64,000 nt of DNA from Bacillota bacterium (GCA_023390655.1 JAEWCL010000007.1:131101-195100); one strand, 5' to 3'. Positions 43,114-51,836 are shown, counted from the stretch's first letter. Program-made: numbers and translations. The notes: generated by a model from the sequence alone, not told the origin.

Positions 43114-43146
43114 ACAAAAGGCTACTCAATGAGGGGGTACTTTCGT

Positions 43147-43419
43147 ATGACGGACCACACCTATGGAACCATGCAGTTTCAGCTCCCAAAGGACAGGCGC
43201 GCCGCCAATGAAGTGCTCATGACGGTATATGCCGCCATGAAGGAAAAAGGCTACGATCCTGTTAACCAGATCGTAGGCTATCTGCTTTCCGGCGATCCGA
43301 CCTATATCACCAGCCATAACAACGCCCGCTATCTGATCAGCAGGCTGGAACGGGACGAGCTTATTGAAGAGCTTGTAAGGTTCTATGTGGAAGTGAATTC
43401 GGCGGTGGAGCAGCAATAA
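43147..43419 (+). CDS. ireB: IreB family regulatory phosphoprotein (UPF0297)
   Basis: A 90-residue protein of the IreB/DUF965 family. In Enterococcus IreB is phosphorylated by the PASTA kinase IreK and limits cephalosporin resistance. Typical segments are YGTMQF, ALKEKGYDP-like MKEKGYDPVNQIVGYLLSGDPTYITSH and NARYLI. ATG 43147 follows GAGGGGGT by eight bases. In many Firmicutes it lies between alaS and ruvX; alaS is not here, and an aldo/keto reductase gene begins directly after its stop. Confidence 0.93.
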   Translation: MTDHTYGTMQFQLPKDRRAANEVLMTVYAAMKEKGYDPVNQIVGYLLSGDPTYITSHNNARYLISRLERDELIEELVRFYVEVNSAVEQQ

Positions 43420-44364
43420 TTGCAGTACGCAACTTTGGGCAGTACGGGCATTCGGGTTTCCCGGCTGTGCTTCGGTACGCTTACAATGGGGCCTTTACAG
43501 CGGAACCTGCCTCTTTCTACGGGGGCAGGTCTTTTGGATTATGCGTTTTCTTTGGGCGTTAACTTCTTGGATACGGCGGAGCTGTACGGCACCTATCCAT
43601 ATATCAAAGAGGCGCTCAAATCAAAACCGGACACGGTCGTTTGTACCAAATCCTATTCCTACGATACAAAGACTGCAGAAGAAAGCTTCAAAAAAGCAGT
43701 GGAGGGGATCGGCCGGGAGTATATCGACCTGTTTTTGCTGCATGAGCAGGAAAGCGCGCATACGCTGCGCGGCCACCGGGAAGCGGTGGATTATTTTCTG
43801 AAGAAAAAGCAACAGGGCCTGATCGGCGCGGTGGGGCTTTCCACTCATTATATTGCCGCCGTGCATGCGGCGAACCGCTATCCGGAGCTTGAAATCGTAT
43901 TCCCGCTTTATAATAAGACGGGCATCGGCATTGCGGATGGGACAAGCGCCGAGATGCTCGAAGCTATCAAAAGCGCAAAGGAAAACGGGAAGGGCATCTT
44001 CGCAATGAAGCCGCTTGGCGGCGGGCATTTGCTACATGACCGGGAAGAAGCGCTGCGTTTTGTTTTAGAAGAACCGGTCATTTCCTCTATTGCAATCGGC
44101 ATGCAGACAAAAGAGGAAGTCGCCTACAACTGTGCGGTATTCTCCGGTGAGGCGCCGGATGAAGCATTGGCTGCAACGATCAGCGCCCAGCCGCGCAGCC
44201 TGATCATACATGATTGGTGTGAGGGCTGCGGCGCGTGCGTAGCTCGCTGCAGAAACCACGCGCTGACCCTGTCGGAGGGAAAAGCCGTTGTCAATGAAAA
44301 TCTATGCGCGCGCTGCGGCTACTGTGCCGCTTCTTGCCCGCAATTTTGTATTAAAGTGATTTAG
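43420..44364 (+). CDS. Aldo/keto reductase with C-terminal 2[4Fe-4S] ferredoxin domain
   Basis: A 314-residue fusion. The AKR barrel shows FLDTAELYG, an EYIDLFLLHEQE segment and GIFAMKPLGGG. The last ~45 residues have two full CxxCxxCxxxC motifs (CEGCGACVARC and CARCGYCAASC). Such ferredoxin-fused AKRs are common in anaerobes; physiological substrate and electron partner are unknown. The TTG 43420 start directly abuts the ireB stop, with GGAG inside ireB. It lies between ireB and ruvX, which is not the usual order. Confidence 0.9.
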   Translation: MQYATLGSTGIRVSRLCFGTLTMGPLQRNLPLSTGAGLLDYAFSLGVNFLDTAELYGTYPYIKEALKSKPDTVVCTKSYSYDTKTAEESFKKAVEGIGREYIDLFLLHEQESAHTLRGHREAVDYFLKKKQQGLIGAVGLSTHYIAAVHAANRYPELEIVFPLYNKTGIGIADGTSAEMLEAIKSAKENGKGIFAMKPLGGGHLLHDREEALRFVLEEPVISSIAIGMQTKEEVAYNCAVFSGEAPDEALAATISAQPRSLIIHDWCEGCGACVARCRNHALTLSEGKAVVNENLCARCGYCAASCPQFCIKVI

Positions 44365-44373
44365 GAGAAGCGT

Positions 44374-44790
44374 ATGCAACGTATACTTGCGCTCGATGTT
44401 GGGGACAAACGGATTGGGGTTGCAGTGAGCGATCCTTTGGGGTATACTGCCCAAGGGCTGGAAACCTATACGCGCCGGACGCCGGAGCAGGATGTGGAAT
44501 ATCTCCTGAATCTGGCGGAGCGCTACCGCCCGGTAAAGCTGCTGTTTGGCATGCCGCGCAATATGGATGGAAGCTATGGCTTCCAAAGCGAAAAAGTGCG
44601 CGCGTTTGCGGACACAGTGTTGGAACGGTGGGATGGGGAGCACGATTTTTACGATGAACGGCTCACCACCGCCGCCGCGGAACGGGTGCTGCTTGATGCG
44701 GATGTCAGCCGCAAAAAGCGCAGACAGGTGATCGATAAAATGGCGGCGGTCGTCATTTTGCAGGGATACATGGAAACACGGCACAGATAA
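44374..44790 (+). CDS. ruvX: YqgF/RuvX pre-16S rRNA nuclease, RNase H-like
   Basis: A 138-residue RNase H-fold protein required for maturation of 16S rRNA 5' ends, formerly called a putative Holliday junction resolvase. The N-terminus LALDVGDKRIGVAVSDPLG carries the metal Asp; FGMPRNMDGS, YDERLTTAAAERVL and DKMAAVVILQGYM are family features. It lies nine bases after the aldo/keto reductase gene and 17 before the DUF1292 gene. Confidence 0.95.
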   Translation: MQRILALDVGDKRIGVAVSDPLGYTAQGLETYTRRTPEQDVEYLLNLAERYRPVKLLFGMPRNMDGSYGFQSEKVRAFADTVLERWDGEHDFYDERLTTAAAERVLLDADVSRKKRRQVIDKMAAVVILQGYMETRHR

Positions 44791-44807
44791 AACAGGAGGA
44801 TTGCGCG

Positions 44808-45110
44808 ATGGATGAGCGGATCGTATCCCCCGTCGGGGAAGAGCAGGATGAAGTAACGCTGCTGGATGAAAACGGCAAAGAGGTGCGCTTTGACCATCTG
44901 CTGACGTTTTTTTATGAAGGCGAAAAATATATCGCCCTTTTGCCGGTCGACGATGTGGAGAATGTAGGGGAGGACGAAGTCGTCCTCTTGCATGTCGTCA
45001 CTAAAAACAGCGAGGACGTGTATGAGACCATAGAGAACGAAGTGCTTCTTGACGAGGTATTTGACACCTTCCTGGAATTGTTTGAGGAAATAGTGGAGCA
45101 GGAGGATTAA
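44808..45110 (+). CDS. DUF1292 (YrzB-like) protein
   Basis: A 100-residue very acidic protein with the DUF1292 core (VTLLDENGKEVRFDHLLTF, then YIALLP and a VVLLHVV segment). AGGAGG precedes ATG 44808. It is the usual third member of the ireB-ruvX-yrzB group. Function unknown. Confidence 0.88.
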   Translation: MDERIVSPVGEEQDEVTLLDENGKEVRFDHLLTFFYEGEKYIALLPVDDVENVGEDEVVLLHVVTKNSEDVYETIENEVLLDEVFDTFLELFEEIVEQED

Positions 45111-46445
45111 TTGCAGCGCATTACTGCGGTAGAAAAGGGCTCTATTGCCGCTTCCCTTGACATACGCGAAGGAGATACGCTTGTTTCCATCAACGGCGAG
45201 CCTGTGCTCGACGTGGTAGACTATACATATCTTTGTGCGGAGGAACGGCTCAAGCTTCTGTTCGAACGCACGGATGGCAGCAGCTACCAGGTCGCGCTGG
45301 AAAAGGATGCTTACGCGCCGCTTGGCCTGACGTTTGAAAGCGGCCTGATGAGTACGGTGCGCGCCTGCAAAAACCACTGCATGTTCTGCTTTATCGATCA
45401 AATGCCCAAGGGTGGCAGGAAGACGCTGCAGTTTAAGGACGATGACTGGCGGATGTCCTTCATCATGGGCAATTACATTACGCTCACCAACGTGGATGAG
45501 GCGGAATTTGAACGTATTTTAAAGCGCAGGGTGAGTCCGCTTTTTATTTCGGTGCACGCAACGGACCCGCTCGTCCGCGCAAAAATGATGCACAATCCCA
45601 CCGCAAAGGAATTGCTGCCCCGGTTAAAGCGCCTTGCCGAGGCGGAATTGAAGTTTCATTGCCAGATCGTCTGTTGCCCGGAGCTTAACGATGGGGAAGT
45701 GCTCGAACGGACGCTCAACGACCTGATCGCGCTTTACCCATATGCGCAATCGGTCGCGGTGGTTCCCGTTGGGCTTACAAAGTTCCGGGATAAGCTTGCG
45801 CCGCTGCGCGTGTTTACAAAGGAGGAGTCCATTGCGACGCTTGGGCAGATCCAAAGGTTTGCGCAACAATGCCGGGAGCGTATGGGCACAGCGTTTGTAT
45901 TTGCCTCGGATGAGTTTTATCTTGCAGCCGGGCAGGAATTGCCGCTCTATGACGACTATGAGGAATTTCCGCAGATCGAAAATGGCGTTGGGCTGTTAAG
46001 GCTCTTTGAATGGGAGTTTTTAGAGGCGCTTACGGAAAAGCATCCGTTACAGACGCCGTTCGCATTTGAAGCGGCGGGTGGAATGCTTGCGTCCCCCTTT
46101 ATGCGCACGCTTTATGAGCAGCTTGGCCCGTATGGGGTGGAGAGTACGCTTTACGCGATTCGCAATGATTTTTTCGGCCCTACCATCACGGTCGGCGGAC
46201 TCATCACAGGTCAGGATCTTTTGGCGCAGCTAAAAGGAAAGCTGAAAACGCCGTACTTGCTGCTTCCCCATAACATGCTGCGGGAACAGGAAGATGTATT
46301 TCTCGATGGCATGACGGTAACACAGCTTGCGCAGGCGCTTGAGGTAGAGGTCGTTCCCGTGCGCGGGGGCGGAGATGCGTGGGTGGAAGCCGTCTTTTCG
46401 CTTGCCGGGGCAAAATCGTTCTTAGTCGATATCCACCCGCTTTAA
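45111..46445 (+). CDS. DUF512/TIGR03279 radical SAM protein with PDZ domain
   Basis: A 444-residue protein starting at TTG 45111 directly after the DUF1292 stop, using AGGAGG inside that gene. A PDZ-like domain occupies about residues 1-70 (GSIAASLDIREGDTLVSINGEPV). The radical SAM-like cysteines are Cys86, Cys90, Cys93 (CKNHCMFC), followed by a DWRMSFIMGNYITLTN segment. The C-terminal DUF512 domain runs from about 250. It is nearly always next to der in Firmicutes, as here. The reaction is unknown. Confidence 0.9.
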   Translation: MQRITAVEKGSIAASLDIREGDTLVSINGEPVLDVVDYTYLCAEERLKLLFERTDGSSYQVALEKDAYAPLGLTFESGLMSTVRACKNHCMFCFIDQMPKGGRKTLQFKDDDWRMSFIMGNYITLTNVDEAEFERILKRRVSPLFISVHATDPLVRAKMMHNPTAKELLPRLKRLAEAELKFHCQIVCCPELNDGEVLERTLNDLIALYPYAQSVAVVPVGLTKFRDKLAPLRVFTKEESIATLGQIQRFAQQCRERMGTAFVFASDEFYLAAGQELPLYDDYEEFPQIENGVGLLRLFEWEFLEALTEKHPLQTPFAFEAAGGMLASPFMRTLYEQLGPYGVESTLYAIRNDFFGPTITVGGLITGQDLLAQLKGKLKTPYLLLPHNMLREQEDVFLDGMTVTQLAQALEVEVVPVRGGGDAWVEAVFSLAGAKSFLVDIHPL

Positions 46446-46470
46446 CGGGGCTTTTTACGGAGGAAGTAAC

Positions 46471-47802
46471 ATGGGCAAACCGCTTGTTGCCATTGTAGGC
46501 AGGCCAAACGTTGGAAAATCTACGTTGTTCAACCGATTGATCGGTAAGCGCATCTCCATTGTGGAGGATACGCCCGGCGTCACGCGCGACCGCATTTATG
46601 GCGAGGCCACATGGCTGACGCATGCGTTTACATTGATTGATACCGGCGGTATCGAGCCTGCACGCGAGGATGTGATCAGCCTCCAGATGTGGCGGCAGGC
46701 GGAGCTTGCCATCGATATGGCGGACGTGATCCTGTTTCTTGTAGACGGACGGGAGGGAATGACCACTGCGGACGAAGAAGTATCGGATATTTTAAGAAGA
46801 TGCAACAAGCCCGTTGTGCTTGCCGTCAATAAGGTGGATGCGCCGAAATTTGAGGAGAATGCGTACGATTTTTACGCCTTGGGTCTTGGAACGCCCATGA
46901 CCATTTCCTCTTCTCAGGGGCTGGGCCTTGGCGACCTTCTAGATGAGATTGCGTCCCACTTTCCGAAATATGATGTGAGCGAGGAAGAGGAGAATATTGT
47001 AAATATTGCGGTGGTTGGCCGTCCCAATGTTGGAAAATCCAGCCTCGTCAATGCGCTGCTGGGGGATGGGCGCGTGATTGTCAGCGATATTCCCGGCACC
47101 ACGCGCGATGCGATTGATACGCCGTTCACCCACAACGGAAAAAACTATGTGCTTGTAGATACCGCAGGTATCCGCCGCAAGCGCGCGATTGAAGACGAAA
47201 GCATTGAACGTTACAGCGTGATCCGAAGCTTGGGTGCAATCAGAAGGGCGGATGTCGTGCTGATTGTGGTGGACGCAGAGCAGGGGCTTTCCGAGCAGGA
47301 TGTGCGCATTGCGGGATATGTCCATGAAGAGGGCAAGGCAAGCGTCGTCATCGTTAACAAATGGGATCTGATTGAAAAAGATACCCATACGATGAACAAG
47401 TTTAAAAAAGATCTCCTGACGGATCTTGCCTTTATGAGCTATGTGCCGATGCTTTTTATCAGCGCAAAGACCGGGCAACGCGTGGAAAAAGTGCTGCAGC
47501 TGGCGAATGAAGTCTATGCGCAGACATGCACGCGCATTTCTACCGGCACCTTGAACGACGTCATCAGCGAGGCCATCACCATCACCGAGCCGCCCAGCGA
47601 CAAGGGCCGCAGGTTAAAGATTTACTATGGAACGCAGGTATCCATCAAGCCGCCTACATTCATTGTGAAGGTAAATGATCCGGAACTGATGCATTTTTCT
47701 TATGCAAGGTATCTTGAGAACTATTTGCGGAAATCCTTTGGCTTAACGGGAACGCCCATACGCCTGTATCCGCGTTCACGCAGCAGTGAAGGAGGCCAAT
47801 AA
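46471..47802 (+). CDS. der: Ribosome biogenesis GTPase Der (EngA)
   Basis: A 443-residue protein with two tandem G domains, each starting VxGRPNVGKS (about residues 8-15 and 182-189), with DTPGVTRD and DIPGTTRDAIDT switch I/G3 regions and NKVD and NKWD G4 motifs, plus a C-terminal KH-like domain. It assists 50S assembly. It lies 25 bp after the DUF512 gene and 3 bp before plsY. The usual DUF512-der-plsY order supports the call. Confidence 0.97.
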   Translation: MGKPLVAIVGRPNVGKSTLFNRLIGKRISIVEDTPGVTRDRIYGEATWLTHAFTLIDTGGIEPAREDVISLQMWRQAELAIDMADVILFLVDGREGMTTADEEVSDILRRCNKPVVLAVNKVDAPKFEENAYDFYALGLGTPMTISSSQGLGLGDLLDEIASHFPKYDVSEEEENIVNIAVVGRPNVGKSSLVNALLGDGRVIVSDIPGTTRDAIDTPFTHNGKNYVLVDTAGIRRKRAIEDESIERYSVIRSLGAIRRADVVLIVVDAEQGLSEQDVRIAGYVHEEGKASVVIVNKWDLIEKDTHTMNKFKKDLLTDLAFMSYVPMLFISAKTGQRVEKVLQLANEVYAQTCTRISTGTLNDVISEAITITEPPSDKGRRLKIYYGTQVSIKPPTFIVKVNDPELMHFSYARYLENYLRKSFGLTGTPIRLYPRSRSSEGGQ

Positions 47803-47805
47803 AGC

Positions 47806-48435
47806 ATGGGTCCTTATATACTCTCAGCCGTACTCGGATACTTGATCGGCAACTTGCAGACCGCGGTCATTGTCAGCAAATTCTTGTACAAGGATGATGT
47901 AAGAAACCACGGTAGCGGAAACGCGGGCAGCACCAACATGTTGCGCGTGTTCGGGTTGAAATCCGGCCTGGTAACATTTATCGGGGATTTGATCAAGGGT
48001 ATCCTAGCGGTGCTTGTGGGTCGGTGGATTGCAGGCGAAACCGGCGCATATATCGCCTCGGTCTGTGTTGTGCTGGGGCACTGCTTTCCGGCATTCCTGC
48101 AGTTCCGCGGCGGCAAGGGCGTTGCGTCGATGTTGGGCATTGCATGGATGCTCAACCCGCTATTTGCGGCGGTCATGACGATATGGGCGGCGCTGATGGT
48201 GCTTTTGACGCGCACCATCTCCATTGTGTCATTGAGCAGCGTTACGCTCTATCTCATCCTCGTGCTTGTATTTGAGTCCGGTAATACGGGGTTTGTGATT
48301 GCATTTTCTCTGCTTTGGCTCCTGATTGTATTGCGGCATACCGATAATATCAAGCGCCTTTTAAAAGGGGAAGAGAGCAAAGTGTTTGAGAAAAAGCGGG
48401 AGAAGAAGAAAAAAGAAACCGATACCATCGTATAA
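47806..48435 (+). CDS. plsY: Acyl-phosphate:glycerol-3-phosphate acyltransferase
   Basis: A 209-residue polytopic membrane protein making lysophosphatidic acid from acyl phosphate and glycerol 3-phosphate. Conserved blocks: HGSGNAGSTNMLRVFG (about 36-51), LIKGILAVL and GHCFPAFLQFRGGKGVA (about 88-104). The C-terminus is an unusually Lys/Glu-rich cytoplasmic tail. A bidirectional terminator separates it from the convergent lysR gene. Confidence 0.95.
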   Translation: MGPYILSAVLGYLIGNLQTAVIVSKFLYKDDVRNHGSGNAGSTNMLRVFGLKSGLVTFIGDLIKGILAVLVGRWIAGETGAYIASVCVVLGHCFPAFLQFRGGKGVASMLGIAWMLNPLFAAVMTIWAALMVLLTRTISIVSLSSVTLYLILVLVFESGNTGFVIAFSLLWLLIVLRHTDNIKRLLKGEESKVFEKKREKKKKETDTIV

Positions 48436-48448
48436 AAGCATAGATACG

Positions 48449-48477
48449 TCAAAAAGCGCCTTGCGGCGCTTTTTTGA
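48449..48477. terminator. Bidirectional terminator between plsY and lysR
   Basis: Stem TCAAAAAGCGCC / GGCGCTTTTTTGA with a TTGC loop; runs of A and T on both sides serve both convergent genes. Confidence 0.88.
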
Positions 48478-48504
48478 TGCATAGCAGGATTGATTGGGAA
48501 CGGC

Positions 48505-49395
48505 TTACGTCTCCGTTTCCATGACGATCTGAATAAAACGCAGGGACGCCGCGGACAGCGGAACGCCATCGAGTGAGATCAGGCCGATCGCACGCGAAGG
48601 CATCGGCGGATCCAATTCAATTTCAAACAGCTCGCCGCTCGCCAGCGCTTCTTTTGCAAACTCACTGGTGACGCAGGCAATGCCAAGGCCAATGCGCGCA
48701 AACTGAACAAGCAGGCTGTGCGCACCAAGCTCAATTTCGGGATGTAGCGTAACGCCCTGTTGGGCTGCAAATGCATCGAGATATTTGCGGGAGTTGGAGG
48801 CCTGCTCCAAAAGCACCAGGGGTTCGCGCGCAAGGATGTCCAGCGGCACCTTCTGCCCGCGCAGGTGGTCAAACCTGGAGGCAGCCACAAATACGTCGTG
48901 CACCTTGAGGCATTCCCGTACGCAAAGGGCGCTGTCCTCCACCGGAAGATTGACAAGTGCAATATCGACCTTGCCGATCTTTAACAGCTCCACCGTTTCC
49001 GGCGTGGTACGGTTGGTTACCTGCAGCTGGATTTCCGGATATTCCGCATGGAATCGTTCCAGATAAGGCAGCAGGAAATACTGGCAAAGCGTGTCGCTTG
49101 CGCCGATCATCAGCCCGCCGGATTGCAGGGTACGCATACGGTTGAGTTTATCCTCCGCTGCAGAAACAAGGCTGACCGCCTTATCCGCATAGCTGTAGAG
49201 CATACGGCCTTCACTGGTCAGGGTGATACCCCGGCTTGTCCTGGTAAACAGGGAACAATCCAGGCTGTCCTCCAAACGGCGCATTGCCTGGCTGACGGCC
49301 GGCTGGCTAATATAAAGCTCACGGGCGGCATGCGAAAGGCTGCCACAGCGTGCAACGGTACAAAAAACACGATAAAGTTCAAGATCCGCAGACAT
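48505..49395 (-). CDS. LysR-family transcriptional regulator
   Basis: A 296-residue LTTR. The N-terminal helix-turn-helix is clear (LSHAARELYISQPAVSQAMRRLEDSL, residues about 20-45), and a substrate-binding domain follows from about 90 (LMIGASDTLCQYFLLPYLERFHAEYPEI). It resembles the CysL/CbbR-like branch. AGAGGT precedes the start on the - strand. It is divergent from the hydrolase/NagB-like/carbonic-anhydrase-like genes and is the natural candidate regulator for them. Inducer unknown. Confidence 0.92.
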   Translation of the reverse strand: MSADLELYRVFCTVARCGSLSHAARELYISQPAVSQAMRRLEDSLDCSLFTRTSRGITLTSEGRMLYSYADKAVSLVSAAEDKLNRMRTLQSGGLMIGASDTLCQYFLLPYLERFHAEYPEIQLQVTNRTTPETVELLKIGKVDIALVNLPVEDSALCVRECLKVHDVFVAASRFDHLRGQKVPLDILAREPLVLLEQASNSRKYLDAFAAQQGVTLHPEIELGAHSLLVQFARIGLGIACVTSEFAKEALASGELFEIELDPPMPSRAIGLISLDGVPLSAASLRFIQIVMETET

Positions 49396-49445
49396 ATAAA
49401 AACCTCTTATTTATCCTTGATTTGATCGTGAAAAGGCTTATGTGT

Positions 49446-49474
49446 ATTATAATCTATTGCTTTACCATATGCAA
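49446..49474 (-). promoter_or_regulatory. Sigma-A promoter for lysR
   Basis: On the - strand, TTGCAT (49474-49469) and perfect TATAAT (49451-49446) are 17 bp apart. A short TTAT-n7-ATAA dyad overlaps the -10, possibly an autoregulatory site. Confidence 0.7.
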
Positions 49475-49567
49475 GAAACTCTTTGCGTAGCTTATCTGTC
49501 CGGCAAGCTGCCGTTGTAATGAAAGTGGGTTTTCATGGCAATATTTGATGCGGAAACGCAATGCCCG

Positions 49568-49576
49568 TGGTATACT
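49568..49576 (+). promoter_or_regulatory. Extended -10 promoter for the hydrolase operon
   Basis: TG-G-TATACT ends 27 bp before the ATG. The best upstream -35 (TTGATG, 49545-49550) is spaced 20 bp, which suggests an activator-dependent promoter. Confidence 0.5.
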
Positions 49577-49603
49577 GTTGGAAAAAGCGGGAGGTATACC
49601 AGT

Positions 49604-50518
49604 ATGCAGATGCAAGAATTCCGGTACCCTTCGGCTACGAACCTTGGCGAGTGCTTTTCCATGCTTTGGATGCCCGACGCATCCCCGCGCGGCATCGTGC
49701 AGATTGCACACGGCATGGCGGAACACATTGCCCGTTATGCGCCTTTTGCTGCATATCTTGCGGCGAATGGCTATGTGGTTGCCGCAAACGATCATATGGG
49801 TCACGGTAAAAGCGGGGATTTGGCTTTGAAGGGGTACTTCGGCGGTCAGAATGGATGGGACGCCGTTTTAAAGGATATGAAGGCGCTCCATGATCATGTT
49901 GCCAGCCTGTTTCCCGGCATCCCCTATGCGCTCTTTGGCCACAGCATGGGGTCCTTCCTTTCTCGCGCCTACTGCGCGCGTTACAAAGAGGATTTTAGCG
50001 CGCTCATCCTTTCCGGTACGGGCGGCAGAAACCCGGCGGTGGCTATCGGCAAAGCGATTGCAAGGCTGGAACAAAAGCGCAACGGGGAAAAAAAGCCCAG
50101 CAAACTCCTCAACGATATGAGCTTTGGTTCTTACAACAAGGCGTTTTCTCCGGCGCGTACCGGCTTTGATTGGCTCAGCCGGGATAAGGCGCAGGTAGAC
50201 CTTTACATTTCGGACCCGCTGTGCGGCTTTGTATTTACGGCGGAAGGGTTCTCTGATTTGCTTGGCGGCATATCGGAGGTCACCGGCCCTCAATGGGCGG
50301 CAAAGTTTCCCGACATCCCCATCTATCTGTTTTCCGGCGAAAAAGACCCGGTGGGCGGCAATGGAAAAGGTGTGCGGGAAGTCCGGCGCTGGCTGGAGGA
50401 GACCGGGCATACGGTAACATGCAAGCTGTACGCCGACGGCAGGCATGAAATGCTCAATGAAATCAATCGTACGGAAGTATACGGGGACGTCCTGCAATTT
50501 TTAAACAGCATAGTATGA
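49604..50518 (+). CDS. Alpha/beta hydrolase, monoacylglycerol lipase/lysophospholipase type
   Basis: A 304-residue serine hydrolase of the Hydrolase_4 (lysophospholipase) group. ATG 49604 is chosen for the GGGAGGT site upstream. The oxyanion segment IVQIAHGMAEH lies at about 35-45, the nucleophile Ser114 in GHSMG, an Asp in FSGEKDPVGG, and the His in DGRHEMLNE, so the triad is complete. No signal peptide. It starts the operon divergent from lysR, followed by the NagB-like gene. Confidence 0.9.
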   Translation: MQMQEFRYPSATNLGECFSMLWMPDASPRGIVQIAHGMAEHIARYAPFAAYLAANGYVVAANDHMGHGKSGDLALKGYFGGQNGWDAVLKDMKALHDHVASLFPGIPYALFGHSMGSFLSRAYCARYKEDFSALILSGTGGRNPAVAIGKAIARLEQKRNGEKKPSKLLNDMSFGSYNKAFSPARTGFDWLSRDKAQVDLYISDPLCGFVFTAEGFSDLLGGISEVTGPQWAAKFPDIPIYLFSGEKDPVGGNGKGVREVRRWLEETGHTVTCKLYADGRHEMLNEINRTEVYGDVLQFLNSIV

Positions 50519-50570
50519 CCAATATGGCTTTGGCGCGATGAAGTGCGCTGTGACGAAGGAGGAAGAAACG

Positions 50571-51293
50571 ATGGGTATCATGATTTATCGGGATAAGGAT
50601 GCGGCAAGTGCTGCTGCGGCAACATTGCTTGCGGCGCAGATGATAGAAAAACCCAATTGTGTGCTGGGGCTGTGCGCCACGGATATGGCGGCGCTTTTAT
50701 ACCGCAAGCTTGTTTCCATGACGGCAGCCGGCATTTTGGACTGGAGCGAGGTCACGGTATTCCAGACGAGCGAATTCATGGCCAAACGGCCGGGAAACGT
50801 CGGCATTCTCAGCGCCTATCTCGCAAGCGCGCTTTATGAGCAGGTCAATATGCAGCTTTCCCGCGCGCATGCGCCCAACCACAATGCGCAGGATTTGCAG
50901 GCCGCATGCTCCAGCTTTGAAGCGGATATTGTCGCTTCCGGCGGGCTTGATACCATTGTGGCGTACCTTGGCAGGAACGGGCACCTTGCTTTTAACGGCC
51001 CGGCCCGCGAATTTTCCGCATTTACGCATGTGGAACTGCTCCCGCAAAATACAATGGAGGAGTCCAAAACCATTTCCGGCAGCGAAGGTACGGTCTCCCA
51101 GGCCATTACGATGGGCATGAGCACCATCATGTCCGCGAAGCGCATCGTCCTGCTGGCGCTTGGCGGCGAAGTTGCGGGGACTGCCGCGCGCATCCTCTCT
51201 TCCGCTGTTACGCCCGCCGTTCCGGCAAGCATATTGCAGCTGCATCCGAATGTGACGTTTGTGCTGGATGAGGACGCTGCCGTCAATCTGTAA
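50571..51293 (+). CDS. NagB-fold protein with altered active site
   Basis: A 240-residue protein of the glucosamine-6-phosphate isomerase/6-phosphogluconolactonase superfamily; ATG 50571 follows AAGGAGGA. The alignment is clear in GRNGHLAFNGPA (canonical G-x-D-G-H-I-A-F-N-E-P) and in VSQAITMGMSTIMSAKRIVLLALG. Key positions differ from NagB: the catalytic Asp of the F-N-M-D-E-Y block is Ser67, the Asp before Gly-His is Asn136, and the Glu after Phe-Asn is Gly143; only His138 is kept. The phosphate loop (ATGSTP type) is also changed. It is therefore unlikely to be a normal deaminase and may be a sugar-phosphate binding protein or a new enzyme. Confidence 0.8.
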   Translation: MGIMIYRDKDAASAAAATLLAAQMIEKPNCVLGLCATDMAALLYRKLVSMTAAGILDWSEVTVFQTSEFMAKRPGNVGILSAYLASALYEQVNMQLSRAHAPNHNAQDLQAACSSFEADIVASGGLDTIVAYLGRNGHLAFNGPAREFSAFTHVELLPQNTMEESKTISGSEGTVSQAITMGMSTIMSAKRIVLLALGGEVAGTAARILSSAVTPAVPASILQLHPNVTFVLDEDAAVNL

Positions 51294-51314
51294 AACAAAT
51301 AAAGGATGGATACT

Positions 51315-51836
51315 ATGGGGTCGTGGGAAAAATCGCTTGATATCCTGATGTCCGGCAACGAACGCTTTGTGAATGACGAGTGCAACCCCTGCCGCAATTT
51401 TGACGCCAGGCGGCGTACGCTTGTGGAAGAAGGGCAGCATCCGCTTGCCATCGTCATTTCCCCTTCAGATTCCTATATGCCGCCCGAACATATCTTTGAT
51501 GCAACGCTGGGTGAACTTTATGTGCTGCGCATGCAGGAGGTCGAAATCGACCGCACCGCGCTTGATACCATTGAGTTTGGGGCAGAAAAACTGCAAATTC
51601 CGCTGTGCATGATCCTCATGCACGGAACCCGCCGCGGAGACCCCGAAGAGGACGAAGGGTTTTGGGAGCGCTTTCGCAAGGACGATGATGAGGAAGATTA
51701 TAAAACCATCAAGTCCTGCGTGCAGCGCGTGCGCAACAGCTCATCGCTTGCGCCGCTTTTGGATGCGGGCGAGTTTTTTGTGGTGGGCGCGAAGTATGAT
51801 CTTATGAGCGGCCGCGTAACCGTATTTGATTTTTAG
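51315..51836 (+). CDS. Beta-carbonic-anhydrase-fold protein lacking zinc ligands
   Basis: A 173-residue protein; ATG 51315 is preferred over 51306 for spacing from AAAGG. The start (LDILMSGNERFV) and PPEHIFDATLGELYVLRM align well with beta-carbonic anhydrases, but the zinc site is gone: the C-S-D-S-R block reads PSDSY (Cys to Pro50, Arg to Tyr54), and the G-H-x-x-C block reads MHGTRR (His103 kept, Cys to Arg106). An acidic insertion (EEDEGFWERFRKDDDEEDY) follows. A pseudoenzyme seems likely. It lies 21 bp after the NagB-like gene, which is also altered. Confidence 0.8.
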   Translation: MGSWEKSLDILMSGNERFVNDECNPCRNFDARRRTLVEEGQHPLAIVISPSDSYMPPEHIFDATLGELYVLRMQEVEIDRTALDTIEFGAEKLQIPLCMILMHGTRRGDPEEDEGFWERFRKDDDEEDYKTIKSCVQRVRNSSSLAPLLDAGEFFVVGAKYDLMSGRVTVFDF

